Assembly (NCBI GenBank): GCA_017620375.1
Contig: JAFZQN010000127.1
Location: 1 to 64,000, forward strand
Reading direction: 5' to 3'
Source: Lachnospiraceae bacterium
Lineage (GTDB): Bacteria; Bacillota; Clostridia; Lachnospirales; Lachnospiraceae
DNA length: 64,000 nt
Every line of letters starts with the position of its first letter. The first letter of the stretch is position 1. The notes beneath the pieces are model-generated. The model saw only the letters and a program-made list of their open reading frames with translations. It was not told the origin of the DNA and did not search any database. The position numbers were made by a program, and so were the translations under genes. Below, piece after piece: positions 37,904-46,473 of this stretch.

Positions 37904-39340
37904 ATGAATGATAACAGATCCTGGCTTCCCGGGGAATTCCTGAAAAAAATGCAGGGACTTCTCGGGGACGAATATGAGGACTTTCTTGTCTCATACAACA
38001 ACGAATATATGCGGGGGATAAGATGTAATACGCTTAAAGTTACTCCCGAAGTATTTGAAAAGACGGTCCCTTTTGTATCGGGTAAGATCCCGTGGACAGA
38101 AAACGGATATTATACTAATGAAGAAGAGCAGCCTGCAAAGCATCCTTATTACTTTGCAGGTCTGTACTATATTCAGGAACCTTCAGCCATGCTTCCGGCT
38201 GCGTTACTTGACGTAAAGCCCGGAGACAGGGTACTTGATCTGTGCGCCGCACCCGGAGGAAAAACCACAGAGCTTGGAGCAAAGCTTAAAGGCAAAGGAA
38301 TGCTTGTAAGCAATGATATCAGTGCTTCGAGAGCCAAGGCACTGGTAAAAAATGTTGAGCTGTTTGGCATTAAAAATGCGGTTGTAGTCAGTGAAGCTCC
38401 CGAAAAACTGGCTGAAAGATTTGAAGGTTATTTTGATAAGATACTTGTGGATGCTCCGTGCTCCGGAGAAGGAATGTTCAGAAAAGTACATTCGATTGCG
38501 AAGAACTGGGAGCAGTACGGGTCTCAGTATTATGCGGATATACAGCGTACAGTCCTTCCCGCAGCGGTAAAGATGTTAAGACCCGGAGGAATGATGCTTT
38601 ATTCCACCTGTACTTTTTCCAAACTGGAGGATGAAGACAGCATAAGGTTTATACTGGACAATTTCCCTGATATGGAAGTGGCTGATGCCATTGACTTTGA
38701 CGATCCAAGGTTCGCCGGATTCTGCAGAGGATTTGTAGATGGCGGTGATACTGCCATTAATAAAACCATCAGGCTTTTTCCTCATAAAGTACATGGTGAA
38801 GGCCATTATGCAGCACTTTTAAGGAAAAAAGGTCCGGATTCTGCTGCAGAGGATACAGGGTGTAAAACAAATGATCCGGATGCGGTAAACGATTATGATA
38901 CCCGCACAAGAGCAAAATATAAAAAGATCAGTGATGAAGCGTTTGATTTCTTTGAGAAGCTGGGGATGGAAGTTGATGCATCAAGGCTGTGGGTAAATGA
39001 TAACAAGATATTTCTTCTGCCGGCGGATATGCCCGACTTTTCAAGGCTTCGCGTATTAAGAACGGGACTTTTCTTGGGAGAAATGAAAACAGGCAGGTTT
39101 GAACCTTCTCAGTCCCTTGCTCTGGCTTTAAGCACAAAAGAGTATAAAAATGTACTTGATCTGTCTGTTACGGATGAACGTGCCGTAAGATATCTTAAAT
39201 GCGAGAGCATAGATGTGGAAGACGGGGAAGCCATGGACGGATACTGTCTGGTCGCAATTGACGGGTATCCGTTAGGATGGGCAAAGATAGATAAAGGCAG
39301 ATTAAAGAATAAGTATCTGCCCTCGTGGAGACTTCAATAA
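37904..39340 (+). CDS. rsmF: RsmF-like rRNA (cytosine-C5) methyltransferase
   Basis: The 478-residue protein has the NOL1/NOP2/Sun methyltransferase domain: SAM-binding LDLCAAPGGKT at 111-121, motif IV DAPCSGEG with Cys186, and motif VI STCTFS with catalytic Cys236. The C-terminal 170 residues match the RsmF-specific extra domain with a PUA-like end (DGYPLGWAK, LPSWRLQ). These enzymes make m5C in 16S rRNA. No convincing Shine-Dalgarno is visible before 37904 (AAAAAGATAAAAAAAGAT), so translation may be weak or coupled. It ends at a strong terminator. Confidence 0.92.
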   Translation: MNDNRSWLPGEFLKKMQGLLGDEYEDFLVSYNNEYMRGIRCNTLKVTPEVFEKTVPFVSGKIPWTENGYYTNEEEQPAKHPYYFAGLYYIQEPSAMLPAALLDVKPGDRVLDLCAAPGGKTTELGAKLKGKGMLVSNDISASRAKALVKNVELFGIKNAVVVSEAPEKLAERFEGYFDKILVDAPCSGEGMFRKVHSIAKNWEQYGSQYYADIQRTVLPAAVKMLRPGGMMLYSTCTFSKLEDEDSIRFILDNFPDMEVADAIDFDDPRFAGFCRGFVDGGDTAINKTIRLFPHKVHGEGHYAALLRKKGPDSAAEDTGCKTNDPDAVNDYDTRTRAKYKKISDEAFDFFEKLGMEVDASRLWVNDNKIFLLPADMPDFSRLRVLRTGLFLGEMKTGRFEPSQSLALALSTKEYKNVLDLSVTDERAVRYLKCESIDVEDGEAMDGYCLVAIDGYPLGWAKIDKGRLKNKYLPSWRLQ

Positions 39341-39350
39341 ATCATGTATT

Positions 39351-39386
39351 AAGCTGACCGAAATAATAGTTCGGTCGGCTTTTTTC
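39351..39386 (+). terminator. terminator after the rsmF-like gene
   Basis: AAGCTGACCGAA (39351-39362) pairs with TTCGGTCGGCTT (39370-39381), 12 pairs with one G-T, then TTTTT. The next promoter begins within seven bases. Confidence 0.88.
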
Positions 39387-39387
39387 G

Positions 39388-39416
39388 TTGACATCAAAAT
39401 TTGATAGTTATATAAT
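39388..39416 (+). promoter_or_regulatory. consensus sigma-A promoter of the second diguanylate cyclase
   Basis: TTGACA (39388-39393), 17 bases, TATAAT (39411-39416): a perfect consensus. Transcription should begin near 39423, which rules out start codons further upstream. Confidence 0.88.
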
Positions 39417-39462
39417 GTATTATAGGTATGTGCAGGCTAAAAGGAAGGAGTTTGTCTTTGTT

Positions 39463-40818
39463 ATGAAAAACAATGGTATTCATTTAAGGAAATTAAATAT
39501 TGTAATGCTCATTACTGCCGTAGTGTTTTCAGTATGCCTGATCATAGCCATGAACATGACCGGCTCAATTTATAATGATGCGGATAAATTCACCGAACAG
39601 ATAATTGACCGCAAAAACAGTTCATCGGAGCTGATGCGTGCATCGGATTATCTTACCGAACAGATGCAGGTATTTACCGTTACCGGTAACAGACAGTATC
39701 TGGATAATTATTTTACCGAGGCAAAAGTAACACAAAGACGTGAAAATGCGCTGCAGGTGTTAAGCCAGGGCAATACCAGATCGGCGGCATATCTTGACTT
39801 AAGCGCAGCTATGGATGAATCTGTTAACCTGATGGATACAGAGTATTATGCTGCTCGACTTACTGTGGAAGCATACGGATACAACATTTCGGAGTTCCCC
39901 GAAGAGATACAGAGTGTCCAGCTTCAGCCGGGAGACCTTTCTTCCGAACAAATGAAAGAAAAAGCTATGCTCCTGATGCACGGTGAGGAATATCAGAAGA
40001 GCAAGGATAAGATATCTTCCAATATCGACCATTGTTTAAATGAACTTGATAATGAGATGGAAGAAAAACAGAAGGATTATGCGGAAAGACTTTCACGTCA
40101 GATGCTCATCGAAAACATTCTGGCCATCCTGATCGTTATCACCATGTTTGCTATAGTATTTATTACATACAGACTTGTTATACGTCCGCTTAAGTATTCA
40201 GTTGAACTTATACGTGATGAGCAGGATCTTCCCGTAAGCGGTGCATATGAGATACAATTCCTTGCAAAAACATACAACCTCATGCATCATACAAATATGC
40301 AGAGTAAGGAAAAGCTCACATACGAAGCCAGTCATGATAAGCTGACAGGTCTGTATAACAGACGCGGATATGATTTCCTTATCGACAATATAGATCTGGA
40401 AACTTCAACTCTTATTCTTTTTGATATAGATCACTTTAAGAGTATAAACGATACATATGGACATGATATCGGCGACAGGATCCTTGCCAGAGTGGCAAAT
40501 ACGATATTATCGAACTTCAGGGCTCAGGACTATGCATGCAGGATTGGCGGCGATGAGATGGCAGTTATTATGGTCCACAGCAGTCCTTCACTGATATCTC
40601 TTATTGAGAGTAAGGTAAAAAAGATCAATCAGGACCTGAGTGAAAAGGAGAATGACGATCCTACCGTATCTGTCAGCTGTGGTGTAGCATTCGGAGAAAG
40701 CGGGATCTCTTCCGACGTACTGTTTAAGAAGGCTGATACCTGCCTTTACGAAGCAAAGGGTGATACCCAGAGCAGTATATCCATCAGTAAGCCTGAAAAG
40801 AAAAAAGGGAAAAAGTAA
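39463..40818 (+). CDS. membrane diguanylate cyclase with extracytoplasmic helical sensor (GGDEM variant)
   Basis: The 451-residue protein has a transmembrane helix at 12-32, an extracellular mainly helical sensor region (33-213), a second transmembrane helix (215-237), a short linker and a C-terminal GGDEF domain. The domain shows HDKLTGLYNRRGYDF, the metal motif FDIDHFK, and an active site reading G-G-D-E-M (362-366) in place of GGDEF. The Phe position is the most tolerant of the motif, so activity is plausible but unproven. No RxxD inhibitory site is evident. I start at ATG 39463, 12 bases after AAGGAG and downstream of the predicted transcription start. The HAD gene follows after 20 bases. 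Confidence 0.88.
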   Translation: MKNNGIHLRKLNIVMLITAVVFSVCLIIAMNMTGSIYNDADKFTEQIIDRKNSSSELMRASDYLTEQMQVFTVTGNRQYLDNYFTEAKVTQRRENALQVLSQGNTRSAAYLDLSAAMDESVNLMDTEYYAARLTVEAYGYNISEFPEEIQSVQLQPGDLSSEQMKEKAMLLMHGEEYQKSKDKISSNIDHCLNELDNEMEEKQKDYAERLSRQMLIENILAILIVITMFAIVFITYRLVIRPLKYSVELIRDEQDLPVSGAYEIQFLAKTYNLMHHTNMQSKEKLTYEASHDKLTGLYNRRGYDFLIDNIDLETSTLILFDIDHFKSINDTYGHDIGDRILARVANTILSNFRAQDYACRIGGDEMAVIMVHSSPSLISLIESKVKKINQDLSEKENDDPTVSVSCGVAFGESGISSDVLFKKADTCLYEAKGDTQSSISISKPEKKKGKK

Positions 40819-40838
40819 AAAGCCTTAAAGGAGCAACA

Positions 40839-41507
40839 ATGGGCATTTTAGATAACACGGATGCAGTTATTTTTGACATGGACGGGACCCTGATAGATTC
40901 CATGTGGATGTGGAAACAGATAGATATAGACTATCTGGGCCGCTTCGGATATGAGTTGCCGGATGATCTTCAGGGATGTATAGAAGGCATGAGTTTTAAA
41001 GAAACGGCGGTATATATAAAAAACAGATTTAATCTGCCCGATGATATCGATACCATGATGGCTGCATGGAATGAAATGGCCTATGATTTTTATAAGACAA
41101 AGGTTGATTTTAAACCTGGTGCGCGAGAGTTCCTGGAGGAACTTAAAAGACGCGGTATAAGATGCGGTATGGCTACGAGCAATTCAATAGAACTGGTCGA
41201 TGCGGTACTTGACAATCTTAAAGCACATGAATACTTTGAAGAGATACATACTTCGTCCGAGGTGCCTCACGGAAAGCCTTCACCGGATATCTATCTCTTA
41301 GTTGCCGAGAAACTAAAAGTAAATACGGACAGATGTTTAGTGTTTGAAGATATCCTTCCCGGTATACAGGCGGGAAAGGCCGCAGGCATGAGGGTGTGTG
41401 CGGTATATGACAGATATGCACACCAGGAAATAAATGTCAGTTTAAAAAATGCAGATTATTATGTAAAAGGCTTTGATATACTCATGGATACTCCGATACT
41501 TTTGTGA
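40839..41507 (+). CDS. HAD-family phosphatase (beta-phosphoglucomutase-like)
   Basis: The 222-residue protein has HAD motif I FDMDGTLIDS near residue 13, a helical cap (about 20-85), motif II ATSNS near 113, the lysine/GKPSPDIY segment near 145 and motif IV VFEDILPGIQAG near 164. This is subfamily IA, to which beta-phosphoglucomutase and many sugar-phosphate phosphatases belong. The exact substrate cannot be read from sequence. AAAGGAG precedes the ATG. It sits between a diguanylate cyclase and a pseudouridine synthase in what seems to be a read-through series. Confidence 0.88.
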   Translation: MGILDNTDAVIFDMDGTLIDSMWMWKQIDIDYLGRFGYELPDDLQGCIEGMSFKETAVYIKNRFNLPDDIDTMMAAWNEMAYDFYKTKVDFKPGAREFLEELKRRGIRCGMATSNSIELVDAVLDNLKAHEYFEEIHTSSEVPHGKPSPDIYLLVAEKLKVNTDRCLVFEDILPGIQAGKAAGMRVCAVYDRYAHQEINVSLKNADYYVKGFDILMDTPILL

Positions 41508-41559
41508 CAGATATCTTTAGTCTGTTATCCTTTGGGTAAAGCTTAAATATAGGAAATAT

Positions 41560-42294
41560 ATGTTGGAAAGACTTGATAAAATACTTTCAAACTATGGCGG
41601 GCTTTCAAGAAGTGATGCAAAGACTGCCGTAAAATCCGGCCGTGTAAAGATAAACGATAGTATAGTAAAGGATCCGTCAATAAAGGTTAAGGACACCGAC
41701 GAAGTAACACTTGACGGAAAGAAGCTTACACTTACCCGGTACAGATATTACATGCTAAATAAACCCAAGGGTTATATCTCATCCACAGAGCCCGAGCCCG
41801 GAGACGAAAGTCCGAACGTTATAGGTTTATTTAAGGCTGAAGGGGTAAAGGGACTTTTTCCGGTAGGAAGGCTGGATAAAGATACTACGGGACTGTTACT
41901 TATCACTAATGACGGAGAACTTGGACACAGGCTTACCGTACCCGGAAAGCACGTGGATAAGACATATATAGCCAAGGTTAAAGGTGTACTTAACGAAAGT
42001 GCAGTGGAAGCCTTTCTTAAAGGATTTGAGTTTAAGGATTTTGTATCCGCACCGGCAAAACTTGAGATAACAGACAGCGGTACGGTGGAAGACGGCGTGG
42101 AATTCTCAACTGCCAGAGTAACGATACATGAAGGTAAGTTCCATCAGGTTAAAAGGATGTTTGCCAGGGTGGGCTGCGAGGTAGTTGAATTAAAGCGCAT
42201 AACCATGGGAAATATCAGACTGGATGAAGGACTTAAGCCGGGAGAGTATAAAGAGCTTAAACCGGAAGAATTAGATGCTTTGAACATGGAATAG
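41560..42294 (+). CDS. rsuA: RsuA-type pseudouridine synthase
   Basis: The 244-residue protein has an N-terminal S4 RNA-binding domain (1-48) and the RsuA/RluB/E/F catalytic core with VGRLDKDTTGLLL, catalytic Asp106, then KFHQVKRMF near 200. Such enzymes convert one uridine of 16S or 23S rRNA to pseudouridine; the small size and KGYISSTEP motif favour an RsuA-like 16S enzyme. TAGGAAATAT before the ATG is a modest ribosome binding site. A terminator-like hairpin follows directly after the gene. Confidence 0.9.
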   Translation: MLERLDKILSNYGGLSRSDAKTAVKSGRVKINDSIVKDPSIKVKDTDEVTLDGKKLTLTRYRYYMLNKPKGYISSTEPEPGDESPNVIGLFKAEGVKGLFPVGRLDKDTTGLLLITNDGELGHRLTVPGKHVDKTYIAKVKGVLNESAVEAFLKGFEFKDFVSAPAKLEITDSGTVEDGVEFSTARVTIHEGKFHQVKRMFARVGCEVVELKRITMGNIRLDEGLKPGEYKELKPEELDALNME

Positions 42295-42312
42295 AATGAT
42301 CTTACTGATATA

Positions 42313-42338
42313 CCTGTCGGATTACCGGCAGGCTTTTT
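42313..42338 (+). terminator. terminator-like hairpin directly before the next ribosome binding site
   Basis: CCTGTCGG (42313-42320) pairs with CCGGCAGG (42325-42332), with one wobble and an ATTA loop, then CTTTTT. AAGGAGG of the next gene starts at once, leaving no room for a promoter between, so some read-through is expected. Confidence 0.7.
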
Positions 42339-42352
42339 AAGGAGGACTGAAA

Positions 42353-42940
42353 GTGACTTTTAAGAAAAAAGGTGAGCAGGGTTATATAAACTTTATGAAG
42401 AAGTTTAATCTGCTGATAACCGTTGTATGTTTTTTGCTGGCAGCAGGTTTGTTTCTTATAGGTATATCTATATATGAATCTAAAGCAAATGTATTTACCA
42501 TAATAGGAGCATTGTTTGTTATCCCTGCGGCAAGATTTATGACTGTGTGGATCTTGTTTTTACCGTATAAGTCCGTATCTAAGGAAGATTATGACAAGAT
42601 ATTTGATGCAATGAAAGCAGGCAATCTGCTCTATGCCGATGTGCTTTTGACATCTACGGAAAAAGCATACGGAGCATCATATCTGGTAGTGACCGGTGAT
42701 AAGATATTTGTATATTCGGTAAAAAACTTTAACAAGCTTGAAGATTACCTAAAGGATATATTAAAAAGAAGAGCGTTCGCATATAAAGTTACCTGCACCG
42801 ATGACAAGGGTAAATTTATGAACTTCTTAAAAAGTGCCGATGCATACGGTGAGAAAGCATATAACGATGCTAAGGAAAAGGAAGCTGATGAACTTGAACG
42901 CAAAAGACTCTGTGAGGTGCTCGAAAGCTTCATGGCGTAA
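42353..42940 (+). CDS. uncharacterised two-helix membrane protein
   Basis: I do not recognise the family. The 195-residue protein has two hydrophobic helices (about 19-40 and 47-71) followed by a cytoplasmic soluble domain of about 120 residues with a strand-rich part (ADVLLTSTEKAYGASYLVVTGD) and a charged helical tail rich in Lys/Glu. It begins with GTG, 8 bases after a perfect AAGGAGG. It lies between two pseudouridine synthase genes and has no visible enzyme motif. Confidence 0.72.
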   Translation: MTFKKKGEQGYINFMKKFNLLITVVCFLLAAGLFLIGISIYESKANVFTIIGALFVIPAARFMTVWILFLPYKSVSKEDYDKIFDAMKAGNLLYADVLLTSTEKAYGASYLVVTGDKIFVYSVKNFNKLEDYLKDILKRRAFAYKVTCTDDKGKFMNFLKSADAYGEKAYNDAKEKEADELERKRLCEVLESFMA

Positions 42941-42977
42941 GTATCAGTACTGAAAAGTGTGACTTAAGAGGTGTGAC

Positions 42978-43970
42978 TTGAGAAGTATTACGGTCGGGAA
43001 AAATGAAGAAGGTCAGCGTCTTGACAGAATATTGGTACGGCTTTTACCCAATGCGGGAAAGGGCTTTATTTTTAAGATGCTCAGGAAAAAGAATATAGTC
43101 CTTAACGGAAAGAAGGCTGAAGGCAGTGAACGACTGGAGCTTGGCGATGAAATAAAGATGTTCTTTTCGGAGGAATCTTTTGCAAAACTTACAGGTAAAG
43201 AGACCTGCCCGGATTATGTGAATGATGGTCATAATAAGCTGCTTGATAAGATAACAGATATGATCGTCTATGAAGATGAAGACGTGATCATACTAAACAA
43301 AGCCAAAGGAGTATTATCCCAGAAGGCCGAAAAAAATGATATCTCTCTCAATGAGATGCTTATCGCATATATGCTGGGTAAAGGGGAGATAAATGAAGAG
43401 CAAATGGCTACATTTAAGCCTGCAATGTGCAACAGACTGGACAGGAATACCTCTGGACTGATATGCGGCGGTAAGACATTAAAAGGTTTAAGAGGACTTT
43501 CAGAACTGCTCAGATCCAGAGATCTTGATAAGTATTACCTTTGTATTGTAAAGGGAAAAGTGGAAAACCGGCAAAGGATAGAAGGATACCTGGTTAAGGA
43601 TGAAGCATCCAATAAGGTATCGGTAAGACCGCATTTAAGTAAAAATACCGGTGAAGATATCCAGGGATCAAAGATAGTGACAGAATATAAACCGTTAGCC
43701 TACGGAGAAGACTGTACACTTTTAGAGGTAAAGCTCATAACCGGTAAAAGCCATCAGATAAGAGCACATCTTGCCTCGATAGGGCATCCTTTGGCGGGGG
43801 ATATGAAATACGGAGACGAAAAGTTTAACCGTAAGATGTTGGAACAGCATAAGATAAGATCCCAGGTGCTCATGGCATATCGAATGGTATTTCCGAAGGA
43901 CTGCGGTGAACTTGGCAGGTTAAGCGGTAAGGAGATAAAGCTCGATAAGTCGGAAGAGTTTTTCATATAG
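42978..43970 (+). CDS. rluC: RluC/RluD-family 23S rRNA pseudouridine synthase
   Basis: The 330-residue protein starts with an S4-like domain (1-62) and has the RluA-type catalytic motif CNRLDRNTSGL with Asp155, then GKSHQIRAHLASIGHPLAGD near 255. RluC/RluD enzymes modify several uridines in 23S rRNA. The sequence between the S4 and catalytic parts is slightly longer than usual. Translation begins with TTG at 42978 after AAGAGG; no better ATG fits the domain start. recU follows after nine bases, as a tight pair. Confidence 0.9.
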   Translation: MRSITVGKNEEGQRLDRILVRLLPNAGKGFIFKMLRKKNIVLNGKKAEGSERLELGDEIKMFFSEESFAKLTGKETCPDYVNDGHNKLLDKITDMIVYEDEDVIILNKAKGVLSQKAEKNDISLNEMLIAYMLGKGEINEEQMATFKPAMCNRLDRNTSGLICGGKTLKGLRGLSELLRSRDLDKYYLCIVKGKVENRQRIEGYLVKDEASNKVSVRPHLSKNTGEDIQGSKIVTEYKPLAYGEDCTLLEVKLITGKSHQIRAHLASIGHPLAGDMKYGDEKFNRKMLEQHKIRSQVLMAYRMVFPKDCGELGRLSGKEIKLDKSEEFFI

Positions 43971-43979
43971 GAGTATAAT

Positions 43980-44516
43980 ATGCCATCATGGAATTCACGC
44001 GGACTCAGAGGCTCGGCCTTGGAGGAAAGCGTCAATATGACAAATGAAAAATACAGAGAGCAGGGGCTGGCACTTATCCAAAAGATACCGACACCCATCA
44101 CACCTGTTGAGATGGATAAAGCTCACGGACATATAACGCTTGCCTACTTCGATAAGAAAAGTACCGTTGATTATATCGGTGTCATCCAGGGCATACCGGT
44201 ATGCTTTGATGCCAAGGAATGTGCGGCCGATACATTCGCTCTTCAGAATATCCACGAGCATCAGGTATTATTCATGCGTGATTTTGAAAAGCAGGAAGGT
44301 ATAGCATTTATCCTGATCTACTTTACAAAACGTGATGTGTATTATTATATGCGCGATACTGAGCTTGAGCGTTTCTGGAAAAGAGCGGAAGACGGTGGAA
44401 GAAAAAGCTTCCGGTTTGATGAACTTGATGAAGACTTTTTCTTTAAGTCAACCAACGGATACCATATTCCGTACCTGGATATGATCAACAAAGATCTGGC
44501 TCTAAGGGAAGAATGA
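43980..44516 (+). CDS. recU: Holliday junction resolvase RecU
   Basis: The 178-residue protein closely follows RecU: NSRGLRGSALEE at the N-terminus, ITLAYFDKKSTVDYIGV with Asp64, the catalytic FDAKEC with Asp77 and Lys79, and LQNIHEHQV. RecU cuts Holliday junctions in Firmicutes in place of RuvC. The N-terminal extension preceding NSRG is shorter than in Bacillus. TAGGAGTATAAT precedes the ATG. In Bacillus recU is next to a penicillin-binding protein gene; here it is paired with a pseudouridine synthase instead. Confidence 0.94.
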   Translation: MPSWNSRGLRGSALEESVNMTNEKYREQGLALIQKIPTPITPVEMDKAHGHITLAYFDKKSTVDYIGVIQGIPVCFDAKECAADTFALQNIHEHQVLFMRDFEKQEGIAFILIYFTKRDVYYYMRDTELERFWKRAEDGGRKSFRFDELDEDFFFKSTNGYHIPYLDMINKDLALREE

Positions 44517-44568
44517 TATAAAAAACTAAGGATCATAAGGGTTTTCAAGAATAAATTTAAAAAAATGG

Positions 44569-44598
44569 TTGACAAACAAGGCATTCATTCGTTATAAT
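44569..44598 (+). promoter_or_regulatory. promoter of the hisZGDB operon
   Basis: TTGACA (44569-44574), 18 bases, TATAAT (44593-44598). The predicted transcript start near 44605 gives an 85-nt leader before hisZ. Confidence 0.82.
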
Positions 44599-44613
44599 AC
44601 GAACAATTCAATT

Positions 44614-44670
44614 TGCTACTATGATAATATGGTAGCACTTCACAGTGATAAAGTGTTGCTACATGCATGA
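44614..44670 (+). promoter_or_regulatory. mutually exclusive leader hairpins and small leader ORF before hisZ
   Basis: Hairpin A pairs TGCTACTAT (44614-44622) with ATGGTAGCA (44629-44637). Hairpin B pairs GTAGCACTT (44632-44640) with AAGTG (44651-44655) and CTAC (44659-44662), with a bulge. They share GTAGCA, so only one can form. A 13-codon reading frame at 44629-44670, with His codons 5 and 12, overlaps B, but lacks a good ribosome binding site. No T run follows, so control of translation start is more likely than termination. Confidence 0.45.
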
Positions 44671-44689
44671 TATAAGGCGGTAATTGTTT

Positions 44690-45790
44690 ATGAATAAGAG
44701 ATTGTATACTACACCCGAAGGCGTAAGAGATATATATGACGGGGAAGCAAAGTTTAAGCTTGACCTTGAAGCAGAGCTGAGACATAAGCTTCATCTGTAC
44801 GGCTTTGAAGATATTGAGACACCTACTTTCGAATATTTTGAAGTGTTCAGTGAAGAAAGAGGTTCTGTAAGAGTAAGAGACCTTTATAAGTTCTTTGACA
44901 GGGACGGTAATACTTTGGTACTCCGTCCGGATATGACACCTTCGATCGCCAGATGTGCAGCAAAATATTTTAAGGAAGAGACAGGACCTGTAAGGTTTTG
45001 CTACTGTGGCAAAACATTTATCAATAATTCGGAATATCAGGGTAAGCAGAAGGAGACCACACAGCTTGGCTGTGAGCTTATAAATGACCCTACGGTCACC
45101 GCTGATGCCGAGATGATAGCAGCCACTATTGACTGTTTGCTGGCTTCAGGACTTACAGAGTTTAGAATTGATATCGGCGATGTACGTTTCTTTAAGGCAC
45201 TTATCGCCGAGACCGGGCTTGATGATGAAAAGATCTACGAATTAAAGAATTACATTGTGGACAAAAACAGCTTCGGCTTAAAGGACTTCTTAAGAGAAGA
45301 GAACGTATCGGAAGAGCTTAAGACCATTCTTGCAGATCTTCCCAATCAGTTTGGCGGAGCTGAATGTCTTGACAATATCAGATCACTTATCAAGAATAGG
45401 GATGCTCTTTCTGCAGTTGATCATTTAAAGTCGCTTTATGAACTTATGAAGGCTTACGGCTTTGAAAAGTATGTAGGTTTTGACTTAGGCATGATCAGTA
45501 AGTACGAGTATTATACAGGTATCATTTTCCATGCATATACTTATGATGTAGGAGCGTCCATAGCATCCGGCGGAAGATACGATAATCTCGTGGGACAGTT
45601 TGGAAAGGATGCTGCCGCAATAGGTATGACCATTATCACTGACAAGCTTCTTTTAGCTCTTTCAAGACAGGGACTTATTAAGAAGAGTGCTATGGAAACA
45701 AAGGTTTTTGAGGCTAAGACAGATGCTGCCGAGTCTATCAAGAAGGCTATGGAAGCAAGAAACCGGGGCGAAAGCTGTATAGTACGTTAA
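44690..45790 (+). CDS. hisZ: ATP phosphoribosyltransferase regulatory subunit
   Basis: The 366-residue protein is a HisRS-like paralogue without a full aminoacylation set. It has YTTPEGVRDIY, the class II motif 2-like RPDMTPSIARCAA near 77, and SGGRYDNLV near 288. HisZ pairs with short HisG to form the first enzyme of histidine synthesis and senses histidine. AAGGCGG at 44675-44681 selects ATG 44690 rather than an in-frame TTG at 44684. hisG follows 19 bases downstream, which supports HisZ over HisS. Confidence 0.94.
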   Translation: MNKRLYTTPEGVRDIYDGEAKFKLDLEAELRHKLHLYGFEDIETPTFEYFEVFSEERGSVRVRDLYKFFDRDGNTLVLRPDMTPSIARCAAKYFKEETGPVRFCYCGKTFINNSEYQGKQKETTQLGCELINDPTVTADAEMIAATIDCLLASGLTEFRIDIGDVRFFKALIAETGLDDEKIYELKNYIVDKNSFGLKDFLREENVSEELKTILADLPNQFGGAECLDNIRSLIKNRDALSAVDHLKSLYELMKAYGFEKYVGFDLGMISKYEYYTGIIFHAYTYDVGASIASGGRYDNLVGQFGKDAAAIGMTIITDKLLLALSRQGLIKKSAMETKVFEAKTDAAESIKKAMEARNRGESCIVR

Positions 45791-45809
45791 ACAGAAAGGA
45801 CACGAAACA

Positions 45810-46457
45810 TTGAGATACATTACGATAGCCCTTGCAAAAGGCAGACTGGCAAAACAGTCGATGAAAATACTAAATGAACTCGGTATCAAATGTGATGAGA
45901 TGAACGATCCTGATACCAGAAAACTTATATTTGAGGATAAAGAACACGGCTTCAGGTTTTTCCTGGCAAAGGCCAACGATGTACCTACTTATGTTGAGTA
46001 CGGAGCAGCCGATATCGGTATAGTAGGTAAGGATACGATAGTTGAAGAGGCAAGAAGCCTGTACGAGGTGCTTGACCTTAATCTCGGAAAATGCAGGATG
46101 TGTGTAGCAGGACCCGCAAGAGCAAAAGAGAGTTTGAACAACGGTTCTCTTATAAGGGTGGCTACCAAGTATCCCAGGATCGCCAAAGATTATTTTAACA
46201 ACACAAAACACCAGACAGTGGAGATAATAAAACTGAACGGTTCTATAGAACTGGCTCCGATCGTCGGACTTTCAGAGGTAATAGTCGATATAGTAGAGAC
46301 AGGTTCCACACTTCGTGAAAACGGACTTGAAGTACTTGAAGAGATACTTCCTCTTTCTGCAAGAGTAGTGGTAAACAGAGTCAGCATGAAGATGGAACAG
46401 GAACGTATTACAAAGCTTATAAATGATATGAGACGTATTATAGTAGAAAAAGAATGA
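45810..46457 (+). CDS. hisG: ATP phosphoribosyltransferase, short form
   Basis: The 215-residue protein is the short HisG that lacks the C-terminal allosteric domain and needs HisZ. Motifs seen are ITIALAKGRL at the start, EYGAADIGIVGKDTI near 67 and EIIKLNGSIELAPIVGLSEVIVDIVETG near 139. It condenses ATP and PRPP in the first committed step of histidine synthesis. It begins with TTG at 45810 following GAAAGGACA, and no upstream ATG fits. hisD is 16 bases downstream. Confidence 0.95.
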   Translation: MRYITIALAKGRLAKQSMKILNELGIKCDEMNDPDTRKLIFEDKEHGFRFFLAKANDVPTYVEYGAADIGIVGKDTIVEEARSLYEVLDLNLGKCRMCVAGPARAKESLNNGSLIRVATKYPRIAKDYFNNTKHQTVEIIKLNGSIELAPIVGLSEVIVDIVETGSTLRENGLEVLEEILPLSARVVVNRVSMKMEQERITKLINDMRRIIVEKE

Positions 46458-46473
46458 GTAAGGAGGTATATAC

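Noticed and set aside
44605..44689. T-box riboswitch before hisZ
   Set aside because: The leader is too short, and neither the AGGGTGGNACCGCG motif nor a terminator/antiterminator pair with a T run is visible.
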